Origin: Brevundimonas sp. UBA986
Lineage (GTDB): Bacteria > Pseudomonadota > Alphaproteobacteria > Caulobacterales > Caulobacteraceae
Assembly (NCBI GenBank): GCA_002292165.1
Contig: DBBK01000039.1
Location: forward strand, 16,648-25,143
Reading direction: 5' to 3'
DNA: 8,496 nt
In this document: positions 1 through 7,106 of the stretch, piece after piece
Layout of the letters: each line of letters opens with the position of its first letter
How positions within the stretch are numbered: position 1 is the stretch's first letter
Notes under the pieces: generated by a model
The model's input: only the letters and a program-made list of their open reading frames with translations
What the model was told of the DNA's origin: nothing
The model's database searches: none
Translations under genes and position numbers: made by a program

Positions 1-505
1 AGACCAGCCGCGCCCACCCCGCCGAGGCTGCAAGGGCCAGCCGCCAGGGATCAAGCCGCACCCCCGCCTCCAGCAGGACCTGCCCCTCGCGGAAGTCGCC
101 GCCCCTGGGACGGACGTAGCCGGCCGGACCACGCGCGGCCTCCAGCACCACATGGTCGCCGTCGCGCCGGGCCTGTTCCTGCACCACCACATAGTCGGCG
201 CCCGCCGGCAGGGCCGCGCCGGTGAAGATCCGCGCCGCCTGACCCGGCTCGACGGACAGGTCCACGGGCCGTCCCGCCGCGCTCTCGCCGACGATCTCCA
301 GCCGCGCCTCGCGGGCGACGTCGGCGACCCGCACCGCCCAGCCGTCCATGGCCGAGGCGTCAAAGGGCGGCTGGTCGCGCATGGCCCGCACCGGCTCGGC
401 CAGCCGACGCCCGTCGGCCTCGTGCAACGGCACGGAGATCGTCCCCAGCGGCCGGGTCGCCGCCAGCATGGCGGCGCGCGCCGCCTCCACCGTAGGCAGG
501 CTCAT
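1..505 (-). CDS. moeA: Molybdopterin molybdenumtransferase MoeA, N-terminal part (cut by window edge)
   Basis: MoeA inserts molybdate into adenylated molybdopterin in the cytoplasm, the last step of basic molybdenum cofactor synthesis. The 168 residues visible are the N-terminal part; the rest lies beyond the left edge. Recognisable family motifs are PPFDASAMDGWAVR (residues 46-59), IFTGAALPAGAD (93-104) with the following Q-E pair at 109-110, and VRPRGGDFREG (131-141). These belong to the MoeA N-terminal domains that precede the MoCF/MogA-like domain. The start ATG (505-503) overlaps the moaC stop as ATGA, and no strong ribosome site precedes it, so translation is probably coupled to moaC. 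It is the last visible gene of the moa operon. Family assignment is firm; the catalytic C-terminal domain cannot be checked here. Confidence 0.95.
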   Translation of the reverse strand, partial: MSLPTVEAARAAMLAATRPLGTISVPLHEADGRRLAEPVRAMRDQPPFDASAMDGWAVRVADVAREARLEIVGESAAGRPVDLSVEPGQAARIFTGAALPAGADYVVVQEQARRDGDHVVLEAARGPAGYVRPRGGDFREGQVLLEAGVRLDPWRLALAASAGWARLV

Positions 506-993
506 GCGCGGGTCCAGTCGCCCGAGGCGCCGCCGGACTTGGCCAGCAGCAGCACCTGTTCGATGACCATGCCGCGATCCGCCGCCTTGAGCATGTCGTA
601 GAGGGTCAGCAGGGCCACCGTCGCCGCCGTCAGGGCCTCCATCTCCACCCCGGTCTGCCCCCGGGTCCGCACGATCGCCGTGACCTCCAGCCCGGCTTCG
701 TCGGCGGTCGGCTCGACCGAGACCTTGACCGAGGTCAGCATCAGGGGATGACACATCGGGATCAGGTCGCCGGTCCGCTTGGCCGCCATCACCCCGGCGA
801 TCTCGGCGACCGCCCGCACGTCGCCCTTCTTCCCGCCACCCGACAGTGCGAGCGCCAGGGTCTCCGGCGCCATGACGATCCGGCCGCGCGCGGTGGCCTC
901 ACGCGCCGTCTCGGCCTTGTCGGAGACGTCGACCATCCGGGCGCGACCGTCGGCGTCGATATGGGTCAGGCGGGAGGGGTCGTCCGGCATCAT
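502..993 (-). CDS. moaC: Cyclic pyranopterin monophosphate synthase MoaC
   Basis: MoaC converts the 3',8-cyclo-GTP made by MoaA into cyclic pyranopterin monophosphate, the first stable intermediate of molybdenum cofactor synthesis. The 163-residue protein has the usual family length and motifs: KKGDV (55-59), CHPLM (81-85), GVEMEAL (115-121), and YDMLK (132-136), whose D133 and K136 match the conserved catalytic Asp and Lys. It ends with the typical LLAKSGGxSGDW. Two ATG codons occur in tandem. The first (993-991) overlaps the moaB stop as ATGA. The second (990-988) lies 5 bases after GGAG, a better ribosome-site spacing, so the real start could be one codon later. The open frame continues upstream to 1326, but that stretch is inside moaB and has no family similarity. 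Confidence 0.96.
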   Translation of the reverse strand: MMPDDPSRLTHIDADGRARMVDVSDKAETAREATARGRIVMAPETLALALSGGGKKGDVRAVAEIAGVMAAKRTGDLIPMCHPLMLTSVKVSVEPTADEAGLEVTAIVRTRGQTGVEMEALTAATVALLTLYDMLKAADRGMVIEQVLLLAKSGGASGDWTRA

Positions 994-1556
994 CGCTCCA
1001 GCAGCCGGGGCATCAGTTCGACCATGTTGCAGGGCCGGTGCCGGCTGTCGAGTTGCCAGCGGATGACCTTGTCCCAACCGTCGCGCACCGCCCCGTTCGA
1101 GCCCGGCAGGCAGAAGACGAAGACCCCGTCGATGATCCCCGCCGTCGCCCGCGACTGCAGGGTCGACAGGCCGACCGTCTGGTAGCTGACCTGATGAAAA
1201 ATCACGGAGAAGCCGTCGATCCGCTTGTCGAACAGCGGCTCCAGCGCCTCGGGCGTCACGTCCCGCCCGGTCAGGCCCGTGCCGCCTGTGGTGATGACGA
1301 CGTCCGCCGCCCCCGCTGAAATCCACGCCCTCACCTGCGTCCGGATGGCGCCGATGTCATCCGGGACGATGCCGCGCGCGGCGCAGACCTGTCCCGCCTC
1401 GACGATGCGGTCGGCGAGGATCCGGCCCGAGGTGTCGCTCTCCTCGTCGCGTGTGTCCGACACGGTCAGGACCGCGATCCGCACCGGCGTCAGCGGGCCG
1501 TCCAGAAGCTTGCCGGCGGGGGCGGGAAGGATGTCGGTCACTGGCGCGTCAGTCAT
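990..1556 (-). CDS. moaB: Molybdenum cofactor biosynthesis protein MoaB (MogA/MoaB family)
   Basis: This is a MogA/MoaB-family protein of 188 residues. Family members bind molybdopterin; some (MogA, and MoaB in several prokaryotes) adenylate it before MoeA inserts molybdate, while E. coli MoaB has no clear role. Visible motifs are TVSDTRDEESDTSG (31-44), TGGTGLTGRDVTPEA (90-104), LPGSNGA (150-156), and SRHRPCN near the C-terminus (171-177). The wording STLQSRA (131-137) and the SRHRPCN tail are closer to E. coli MoaB than to MogA. With moeA in the same operon and no mogA visible, this protein may supply the adenylyltransferase step; that is inference. The chosen ATG lies 7 bases after GGGAG and overlaps the moaE stop by 8 bases. 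A more upstream ATG at 1586 would give a 38-base overlap and is less likely. Confidence 0.92.
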   Translation of the reverse strand: MTDAPVTDILPAPAGKLLDGPLTPVRIAVLTVSDTRDEESDTSGRILADRIVEAGQVCAARGIVPDDIGAIRTQVRAWISAGAADVVITTGGTGLTGRDVTPEALEPLFDKRIDGFSVIFHQVSYQTVGLSTLQSRATAGIIDGVFVFCLPGSNGAVRDGWDKVIRWQLDSRHRPCNMVELMPRLLER

Positions 1557-1998
1557 TTGGGGTCTCCCAGCGGGCGAGGTCGGCACGGTCCTGATCGCGC
1601 GGCTCGACCCAGCGCGAACCGCCCGGGCCCTCCTCCTTCTTCCAGAAGGGAGCGCGGGTCTTGAACTGATCCATCAGGAAGTCGCAGGCTTCGAACGCCG
1701 CCCGGCGACGGGCCGCCGCGACGGCGACGAAAACGATGGGCTCCCCCACCGCGATCGGGCCCCAGCGGTGCACAGCCAGAATGTCGTGCGCCTCGAACCG
1801 CGCCCGCGCCTCGGCCTCGATCCCTTCCATCACCGTCTCGGTGAAGCCCGGATAGGCGTCCAGCACCAGCTGCGCGATCCCGTCCCCTCCCCGGGTCAGG
1901 CCGGTGAAGCTGACGACCGCTCCGGTCGCCTGACGACCGTGCGAAAAGGCGTCCAGCCACTCGCCGGGGGACAGGGGCTCGGTCTGGATACGGATCAC
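1549..1998 (-). CDS. moaE: Molybdopterin synthase catalytic (large) subunit MoaE
   Basis: MoaE pairs with thiocarboxylated MoaD to insert two sulfurs into cyclic pyranopterin monophosphate, giving molybdopterin. The 149 residues match the family: GAVVSFTGLTR (26-36), YPGFTE (49-54), HRWGPIAVGE (77-86), and KTRAPFWKKE (113-122). K113 and K120 correspond to the two conserved active-site lysines. The stretch AARRRAAFEA (95-104) has Arg where E. coli MoaE and many homologues have His (AHR), while the next Arg is kept. The start codon is GTG (1998-1996), one base after the moaD stop, consistent with coupled re-initiation and a 1:1 partner relationship with MoaD. The stop overlaps the moaB start. 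Confidence 0.95.
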   Translation of the reverse strand: MIRIQTEPLSPGEWLDAFSHGRQATGAVVSFTGLTRGGDGIAQLVLDAYPGFTETVMEGIEAEARARFEAHDILAVHRWGPIAVGEPIVFVAVAAARRRAAFEACDFLMDQFKTRAPFWKKEEGPGGSRWVEPRDQDRADLARWETPND

Positions 1999-1999
1999 C

Positions 2000-2254
2000 T
2001 CAGCCCCCGCTGACCGGCGGCCCGAAGGCGATCTCGTCCGAGGCCTCCAGCGGCAGTTCGTCGCCGCGCTCGCTCCGATGCAGCAGAAGGGCGTTCTTGA
2101 TCACCAGGGTCGTCGGCTGGTCCAGCCGATCGGCCAGCCCCGGATGATCCGCGACCAGCTTCGCCTTCAACGCGCCCAGGGTCGGGACGTCGATGACGCT
2201 TTCGCTCCAGCCGGTCAGATCGCGGAAGACGCCGAACAGTTTCACCGTCGCCAT
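2000..2254 (-). CDS. moaD: Molybdopterin synthase sulfur-carrier (small) subunit MoaD
   Basis: MoaD is the ubiquitin-fold sulfur carrier of molybdopterin synthase. Its C-terminal glycine is adenylated by MoeB, then thiocarboxylated, and the sulfur is delivered to the pterin in the MoaE active site. The 84-residue protein has the expected size. It contains the conserved Asn in VIKN (51-54) and ends in PPVSGG (79-84), with the essential terminal Gly-Gly free at the C-terminus. The ATG lies 2 bases after the moaA stop, with GAGG of the stop region (TGAGG) acting as a poor or overlapping ribosome site. No moeB gene is present in the window, so the activating enzyme must be encoded elsewhere. Confidence 0.94.
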   Translation of the reverse strand: MATVKLFGVFRDLTGWSESVIDVPTLGALKAKLVADHPGLADRLDQPTTLVIKNALLLHRSERGDELPLEASDEIAFGPPVSGG

Positions 2255-2256
2255 CC

Positions 2257-3300
2257 TCAGCCCCCCGTCATCGACATCGGCCGCGCCACGGCGGGCGCCG
2301 CCCCGGGCCGGTCGATATGGAAATCATGCCCCTCGGGCTTACCGCCGACGGCCGCGCGGATCGCCTCGCGCAGCGGTTCGTCCGTATGCGGATCGTCTCG
2401 CAGCACCGGCCGCAACGCCACGCCGTCCTCGCGTCCCAGGCACAGGACCAGATCGCCGGTGCAGGTCACCCGCACCCGATTGCAGGCCTCGCAGAACCGA
2501 TGGCTCATCGGGGTGATGAAGCCGAGAACGCCGCCCGTCTCCTCGACCCGGACATAGCGGGCCGGCCCCGCCGTGCGCCGCGCGATCGGCGTCAGGGTCC
2601 ATTGCGCCTCGAACCCGGCGCGCACCTCCGACAGCGGCAGATACTGGTCTGTCCGGTCGATCCCGGTCTCGCCCAGCGGCATGGTCTCGATCAGGGTCAG
2701 CCCCATGCCCCGACCATGAGCCCACCGCACCATCCCGGCCAGTTCGCCGGCATTGTCCCCCTTCAGGGCCACGGCGTTGATCTTGACCTCCAGCCCGGCG
2801 GCCTGAGCCGCGTCCAGCCCGGCCATGACCCGCGCCAGGTCCCCGCCCCGGGTGATCCGGCGATAGGTTTCGGGATCGAGCGTATCCAGCGAGACATTGA
2901 TCCGCCGCACGCCGTGGCGGGCCAGATCTTCCGCGTGTTCGGCCAGCCGCGTTCCGTTGGTGGTCAGGGTCAACTCATCGAGGTCGCCCGATCGCAGATG
3001 GCGCGACAGTCCCGCCACCAGATCCATGAACCCCTTGCGCACCAGCGGCTCGCCGCCGGTTAGCCTGAGCCGTCGCGTGCCGAGACCGATGAAGGTCGTG
3101 CAGAGCCGGTCCAGCTCCTCCAGCGTCAGCAGATCCTCGCGCGGCAGGAAGGTCTGGCGTTCGGCCATGCAGTAGACGCAGCGCAGGTCGCAACGGTCGG
3201 TGACCGAGACGCGCAGATAGTCGATCCGCCGTCCGAACGGGTCGATCAGGGCGGATCGATGAGGCGCCATGGACGGGACGGACTGGAACAGGATCGTCAT
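2257..3300 (-). CDS. moaA: GTP 3',8-cyclase MoaA (radical SAM)
   Basis: MoaA is the radical-SAM enzyme that turns GTP into 3',8-cyclo-GTP, committing it to molybdenum cofactor synthesis. In the 347-residue protein, the CxxxCxxC motif that holds the SAM-binding Fe-S cluster is C37, C41, C44, within VTDRCDLRCVYCM. TGGEP (81-85) is the usual SAM-binding element. The second, substrate-binding cluster uses C270, C273 and C287 (C-x2-C-x13-C). The protein ends in the Gly-Gly tail (MTGG) typical of MoaA. The start was set at ATG 3300-3298, about 9 bases after GGGAAGGG and just before the usual N-terminal sequence (IDPFGRRIDYLRVS, 19-32). The frame stays open upstream to 3459 but runs into a terminator hairpin. 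This is the first gene of the operon. Confidence 0.95.
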   Translation of the reverse strand: MTILFQSVPSMAPHRSALIDPFGRRIDYLRVSVTDRCDLRCVYCMAERQTFLPREDLLTLEELDRLCTTFIGLGTRRLRLTGGEPLVRKGFMDLVAGLSRHLRSGDLDELTLTTNGTRLAEHAEDLARHGVRRINVSLDTLDPETYRRITRGGDLARVMAGLDAAQAAGLEVKINAVALKGDNAGELAGMVRWAHGRGMGLTLIETMPLGETGIDRTDQYLPLSEVRAGFEAQWTLTPIARRTAGPARYVRVEETGGVLGFITPMSHRFCEACNRVRVTCTGDLVLCLGREDGVALRPVLRDDPHTDEPLREAIRAAVGGKPEGHDFHIDRPGAAPAVARPMSMTGG

Positions 3301-3362
3301 GCCGATCGCCCTTCCCGTCTCATAATCCGCTCCTTTCGCGCCTCGAACGCCCGACATCGCAT
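3297..3362 (-). CDS. Possible short leader ORF upstream of moaA (21 codons)
   Basis: A small frame starting at ATG 3362-3360 would encode MRCRAFEARKERIMRREGRSA less its last residue or so, that is 21 residues rich in Arg, Lys and Glu. GGGAG lies 6 bases before this ATG. An internal in-frame ATG (3323-3321) is preceded by AAAGGAG with 6-base spacing, the best ribosome site in the whole intergenic region. The stop TGA overlaps the moaA start codon as ATGA, the same junction used between other genes of this operon. It may be a leader peptide that couples translation into moaA. In such GC-rich DNA short open frames arise by chance, and no family is recognised, so this is tentative. Confidence 0.27.
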   Translation of the reverse strand: MRCRAFEARKERIMRREGRSA

Positions 3363-3376
3363 TTCCGGCTCCCACA

Positions 3377-3449
3377 TGAAACCTCGGCCTTTGGACAGGG
3401 TTCGCACGACAGCCCCCGCAGGTTTCAAGCTCCGACGTCGGACAGCCCC
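3377..3449 (-). promoter_or_regulatory. Dyad-rich leader/control region upstream of moaA
   Basis: Three elements lie between the phosphatase terminator and moaA. The first is a perfect 8-bp inverted repeat, TGAAACCT at 3377-3384 and AGGTTTCA at 3420-3427, enclosing 35 bases. The second is a perfect 12-bp palindrome, TCCGACGTCGGA, at 3431-3442. The third is a direct repeat, GACAGCCCC, at 3408-3416 and 3441-3449, spaced 33 bp or about three helical turns. These could be protein-binding sites or part of a folded 5' leader of the moa transcript. Moco-sensing RNA leaders are known upstream of moaA in other bacteria, but I could not match their conserved core here. No convincing -35/-10 pair was seen. 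Confidence 0.35.
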
Positions 3450-3457
3450 AAACGCAC

Positions 3458-3486
3458 AACGCCCCCCGGCGGAACCGGGGGGCGTT
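3458..3486 (-). terminator. Hairpin terminator after the phosphatase gene
   Basis: A perfect 12-bp stem is formed by AACGCCCCCCGG (3458-3469) and CCGGGGGGCGTT (3475-3486) around a 5-base loop. It lies 21 bases past the phosphatase stop codon. On the minus strand the stem ends in GTT and is followed by GTGCGTTTGG, so the T tract is weak. The placement and the very stable stem still support termination of the receptor/phosphatase transcript. It also separates that operon from the moa operon, so moaA should have its own promoter downstream of this hairpin unless readthrough occurs. Confidence 0.8.
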
Positions 3487-3507
3487 CGCCTGTCATCAGT
3501 CCGGGGA

Positions 3508-4383
3508 TCAGACCAGGTACAGGGCCTTCAGGCGCGCGATGTCAGCCGCATCGACGCCCAGTTCGCGGTCGAGATAGACCTCGACCGAGCCGTAATCGCG
3601 GTCGATCAGATCGAAGACCGCCTGCAGGTAGCGCTTGTCCACGCCCATGAAGACGGCGCGGATATCAGCCGGAAGTCGCATGAAGGCGGCGGCTTGCGGA
3701 TTGGCGGCGACGGCCTCCGGCGAGGCGTCGGGGCGGTAGTACTGATTGGACAGCTCATAGTCCGTCAGGATGGTCTCGCGCGGCACGCCGAGGGCCGACA
3801 GGATCAGGGCCGTGGCCATGCCCGTCCGGTCCTTGCCGGCCGAGCAGTGATAGAGGACTGCCCCCTCACCGCGCAGCAGCTCCTCGAACAGGGCCCGCTG
3901 TTGCGGCCGTTGCGACTTCAGCATCTCCGGATAGGAGGCCGCAAAGACCTCCCGCGCCCGGTCCGCCGTCGGCATGCCGCCCTGGAACAGGGCCGCGAAG
4001 CCCAGGGTGTCCATGGAATAGTCGAAGGCGGTGATGGTCGGGGCGTTCGCATCGGTCCAGATCGTCGGCTGGGCGCGGCGTTCCTCAACGGTGCGCAGAT
4101 CGTGGATGGAGCGCAGGCCGCGCGCCTCCAGCAGGGCCTTGTCGTGTTCCGTCAGGTGCGACAGCTCGGCCGTCCGATAGATCAAGCCCCACTTCACCAT
4201 GCGCCCGTCAGCGGTACGATAACCGCCGATATCACGGGCGTTCTGCACCCCCTCCAGCGGCAGGAGGCGCGAATGCTCCTGCGATTGGGCTTGTGCGGGG
4301 GCGGGTACGGTCTGGGCGAAGGATGCCTGGACCGGGGCGACGGCCAGCATCAGGGCTGCGGCGCTGAGAAGAAGCCTCTTCAT
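3508..4383 (-). CDS. Exported tyrosine-phosphatase-like cysteine phosphatase (Y_phosphatase3 / MptpB-LipA type)
   Basis: This 291-residue protein carries a signal peptide (KR at 2-3, hydrophobic 4-19, likely cleavage after VQASFA, residue 23), so it should act in the periplasm or outside the cell. The mature part has NARDIGGY (48-55), DLRT (95-98), and the cysteine phosphatase P-loop HCSAGKDRTG (179-188), with nucleophile C180 and phosphate-binding R186. The Lys-Asp inside the loop (K184, D185) is typical of the MptpB/LipA group, whose members dephosphorylate phosphotyrosine and also phosphoinositides. Phosphorylated lipids or inositols are therefore as plausible as proteins as substrates. 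The gene starts 23 bases after the receptor gene, with AAAGGA 8 bases before the ATG, so the two are almost certainly co-transcribed. The true substrate cannot be read from sequence. Confidence 0.9.
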   Translation of the reverse strand: MKRLLLSAAALMLAVAPVQASFAQTVPAPAQAQSQEHSRLLPLEGVQNARDIGGYRTADGRMVKWGLIYRTAELSHLTEHDKALLEARGLRSIHDLRTVEERRAQPTIWTDANAPTITAFDYSMDTLGFAALFQGGMPTADRAREVFAASYPEMLKSQRPQQRALFEELLRGEGAVLYHCSAGKDRTGMATALILSALGVPRETILTDYELSNQYYRPDASPEAVAANPQAAAFMRLPADIRAVFMGVDKRYLQAVFDLIDRDYGSVEVYLDRELGVDAADIARLKALYLV

Positions 4384-4406
4384 CTCGGTGTCCTTTCTTT
4401 TCGGGA

Positions 4407-7043
4407 TCAGAAGCGGAAGCGCACGCCGGCCAGATAGCGGCGGCCGATCTGCTCGACCTCGGTCGGGTGCTGGACGTCGCCCTCGTAGGCGACATAGGTC
4501 TCGTCGGTCAGGTTGTTGGCGTCGAAGTAGAGCGAGGCGTTCCCGGTGACCGCATAGCGCAGCGACAGGTCGACGTTGTCATAGGCGTCGCGCATCTGGT
4601 CGCCGAAGCCGGCGAAGTCGAGCGTATCGATCCAGGCCGAGCGCCACTGGTAGCTGAGGCGCGCCGACAGGCCGAAATTCTCGTAGAACAGCGAGGCGTT
4701 GACGATGGTGCTCGACACGCCCGGGAAGGCGACGGTGCGGCCGTCCGGAGCCTCGAAATCGCCGTCCAGCAGCGACAGATTGCCCTGGAAGCCGAAGCCG
4801 CTCCAGGCGCCGGGCAGGAAGACGAACTGCTGCATATAGGCCAGTTCCACGCCGTACAGCTTGCCCTGGCCGCCGTTCAGGGTGGTGACGTAGTCATAGC
4901 CCGTGCGGTCCAGACCCGGAGCGTCGAACAGATCGCCGGTGACCTTGGTCTGGCTGTCGAACAGGACATTGTCGACGTTGCGATAGAAGGCGCCGGCCGA
5001 GGCCAGGCCCGAGCCCGGCAGATACCACTCCAGCGAGACGTCGCCGCCCCAGGTGCGTTCCGGCTCCAGATACGGATTGCCGGCGGTGACCCGGCGGCCG
5101 ATATCGTCGATCGAGGCGCTGGTGCGCACGACCGAGAAGGAGGGACGCGCGATGCCGGTCTGGGCCGACAGGCGCAGCACGATGTCGTCCTTCAGGTCGA
5201 ACTTCACATTGATGCTGGGGAAGAAGCTCGTGTCGTCCTGGCTGGTGTTCACCGGGGTGAAGCCGCCCGTGCCCGGAACGAAGCCGCCGATGTCCTGGGC
5301 CATGTGTTCGACGCGCAAACCGGCGACGATCTGGGCCGGACCGGCCTGGAACCTGGCCATGGCATAGCCCGAGATCAGGTCCTCGCCGATGACATAGCCG
5401 CCGTTCTTCGGCGTCAGGGCGGCGGGGTCGTAGAGGCCGGCGGTCTGGAGCTTGCCCAGGATGGCGTCGATGTCACGACGCATCGCGGTGTTGTCCACCC
5501 AGTTGATGCCGAAGCCGAGCGGGAAGCCGGTGCGCCAGGGCTGGCTGGTGACATAGTCGGCGGCGTTGAAGGTCGCCCCGATGCGCGGCAGCAGGCTGTT
5601 GAACACCAGGACCGTGGAGGTCGAGATGGCGGCGCCGGCGACATCGCGGCTGTCATACTCCAGACCAGCCGAGACCTGGACCTCGCGACCGCCCAGATCC
5701 AGGGTGCGGCTGACGTCGGCCTTGTAGACCCAGCTCTCGGTGTTCACCTGGCTGACGATCGGGATCAGGATGTTGACCGTCGGATTGCCCTGGCTGAGCG
5801 TGGTCCGCGCCGCGCCCCGGGTCAGGCCCGTCGGACCGACGGCGGTGTCATAGAGGGTGACCAACGGCAGGTTGGGGTTGGAGCGGTCATAGGTCAGCGA
5901 CGGCGCCGAGCGCGGATCGACCCACATCTGGCGCATCAGCGGCAGGTAGGTGCTGTTCTCGGTCTCGGTATAGTTGATGCGCCAGGCGACGTCCCAGCCG
6001 GCCATATGATGGTCGCCGCCGAGCGTCGTGATCCAGTTGTCGTTGCGGTATTCGCCGTAGTTGAAGGCGCCGGTGACCGGAACCCCGACCAGGCTGCCCG
6101 TGGTCGCGCCGATGGTCCCGCGACCGGCGGCGGCGGCCTGACCCAGCTCGAGCACATACTGGTTGCGCTCCTCGTCATCGTTGAAGTTCGAATAGAGGGT
6201 CTTCAGGAAGATCTCGTGGCCGTCCGCCGGACGGAAGGCCAGACCCAGCATCGCCGCCTCGCTGGATCGGGTGACGCGATAGTTGCGGATGTCGAAGGTG
6301 GTCGGCAGGCCGGTCGTCGCATCATAGGCGAACTCGCGGTTATCGGTGATCTGCTCGCGCTCATAGTGGGAGGCCGCGGCCATCACGCCGAAGCGGTCAC
6401 CGGACCAGGAGGCGCGCAGGGCCGCCTGTTCCTGGGGACCGCCGCCCAACTTCATCTCGCCGTAGCCGAGGTCGCCCTGGGCATGCAGGCCGCTTCGGTC
6501 GAACGGGGAGAAGGTGCGCAGATTGACCCGCGCCAGAATGGCCTCGCCCGGCAGGTCGGGCGTCAGCGACTTGTTCACTTCCAGCGCGCTCAGGATCACG
6601 GCCGGGACGGCGTCGAAGCGGAAGGCGCGCGAGACGCCGCCTTCGTCGACGCCGATGATGTTGACGCCGTCGACCGAAACGCTGGTCCAGCGGTTCGGAC
6701 CGCCGCGGACCTGCAGATAACGTTCCTGGCCCTGGTCGCGCTGGACGGCCACGGCCGGCAGGCGGGCGAGGGCCGCGGCCGAGTTCTGGTCGGGGAACTG
6801 GCCGACGGTGTCGGCGGCGATGACATTGATCAGATTGTCGGCATTGCGTTGCTGGTTCAGAGCGGCGCGCTGGCTGCCGACGATGGGGCGGGCGGTGACG
6901 ACCACGTCGTCGACGGCCTGGGCCTCATCCGGGGCCGTGGAGGCTGCGGCGGTCTGGGCCTGGGCCGTACCGGCGAGGAGGGCGATGGCGGCGACGCCGC
7001 CGCCGAGAAGGAAACGCAGGACACTGGAACGATTGTTGGACAT
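4407..7043 (-). CDS. TonB-dependent outer-membrane receptor
   Basis: This 878-residue protein is an outer-membrane beta-barrel transporter powered by TonB/ExbBD. A signal peptide covers residues 1-29 (hydrophobic 11-24, cleavage after AQA). The TonB box is probably DDVVVTA (45-51). The plug domain runs roughly from 60 to 177 and includes FPDQNSAAALARLP (83-96), QRDQGQERYLQVRG (101-114) and VNLRT (173-177). The rest is the barrel, ending in RYLAGVRFRF with the C-terminal Phe needed for barrel assembly. The plug style (NVIAADTVGQFPDQN, RDQG) matches the large receptor class expanded in Xanthomonas and Caulobacter, many of which import sugars or other non-siderophore nutrients. The family's common GGTVNLRT is here ILARVNLRT. 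Ligand is unknown; the linked exported phosphatase suggests a phosphorylated compound. Only a weak ribosome site (GGGGGTG) precedes the ATG. Confidence 0.95.
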   Translation of the reverse strand: MSNNRSSVLRFLLGGGVAAIALLAGTAQAQTAAASTAPDEAQAVDDVVVTARPIVGSQRAALNQQRNADNLINVIAADTVGQFPDQNSAAALARLPAVAVQRDQGQERYLQVRGGPNRWTSVSVDGVNIIGVDEGGVSRAFRFDAVPAVILSALEVNKSLTPDLPGEAILARVNLRTFSPFDRSGLHAQGDLGYGEMKLGGGPQEQAALRASWSGDRFGVMAAASHYEREQITDNREFAYDATTGLPTTFDIRNYRVTRSSEAAMLGLAFRPADGHEIFLKTLYSNFNDDEERNQYVLELGQAAAAGRGTIGATTGSLVGVPVTGAFNYGEYRNDNWITTLGGDHHMAGWDVAWRINYTETENSTYLPLMRQMWVDPRSAPSLTYDRSNPNLPLVTLYDTAVGPTGLTRGAARTTLSQGNPTVNILIPIVSQVNTESWVYKADVSRTLDLGGREVQVSAGLEYDSRDVAGAAISTSTVLVFNSLLPRIGATFNAADYVTSQPWRTGFPLGFGINWVDNTAMRRDIDAILGKLQTAGLYDPAALTPKNGGYVIGEDLISGYAMARFQAGPAQIVAGLRVEHMAQDIGGFVPGTGGFTPVNTSQDDTSFFPSINVKFDLKDDIVLRLSAQTGIARPSFSVVRTSASIDDIGRRVTAGNPYLEPERTWGGDVSLEWYLPGSGLASAGAFYRNVDNVLFDSQTKVTGDLFDAPGLDRTGYDYVTTLNGGQGKLYGVELAYMQQFVFLPGAWSGFGFQGNLSLLDGDFEAPDGRTVAFPGVSSTIVNASLFYENFGLSARLSYQWRSAWIDTLDFAGFGDQMRDAYDNVDLSLRYAVTGNASLYFDANNLTDETYVAYEGDVQHPTEVEQIGRRYLAGVRFRF

Positions 7044-7077
7044 GGCGACACCCCCGACGCGATTGGATGGCCGTCCG

Positions 7078-7106
7078 TTTAGAACGCTTGTTTCGCTGTT
7101 TCAGAA
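7078..7106 (-). promoter_or_regulatory. Candidate promoter for the receptor/phosphatase operon
   Basis: On the minus strand, TTCTGA (7106-7101) is followed after 17 bases by TCTAAA (7083-7078), a moderate match to a sigma-70 type -35/-10 pair. Transcription would start near 7071, giving a leader of about 30 bases before the receptor ATG. Both hexamers overlap the two repeated palindrome-like sites at 7081-7094 and 7103-7116, as expected for repression by the divergent TetR-type regulator. It is a sequence-only guess. Confidence 0.4.

Noticed and set aside
994..1326. Upstream extension of moaC to a 274-residue frame
   Set aside because: The extra part lies wholly within moaB in another frame and does not resemble MoaC; the tandem ATG at 993/990 gives the normal family length.
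1557..1586. Alternative moaB start 10 codons upstream
   Set aside because: It would overlap moaE by 38 bases, whereas the ATG at 1556 has GGGAG at a good distance and a short overlap.
3301..3457. Known Moco riboswitch upstream of moaA
   Set aside because: I could not identify the conserved core by eye, so it is reported only as an unassigned dyad-rich region; a covariance-model search would decide.
3301..3459. In-frame upstream extension of moaA by 53 codons with a Cys-rich beginning
   Set aside because: It would start inside the terminator hairpin, has no ribosome site that fits, and MoaA family proteins normally begin near the chosen ATG.
4467..7082. Long plus-strand open frame of 871 codons opposite the receptor gene
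   Set aside because: It mirrors the receptor gene almost end to end, has no recognisable domains, and its composition (Val, Asp, Arg, Gly, Ala rich, low complexity) is what a GC-rich codon bias produces on the opposite strand.
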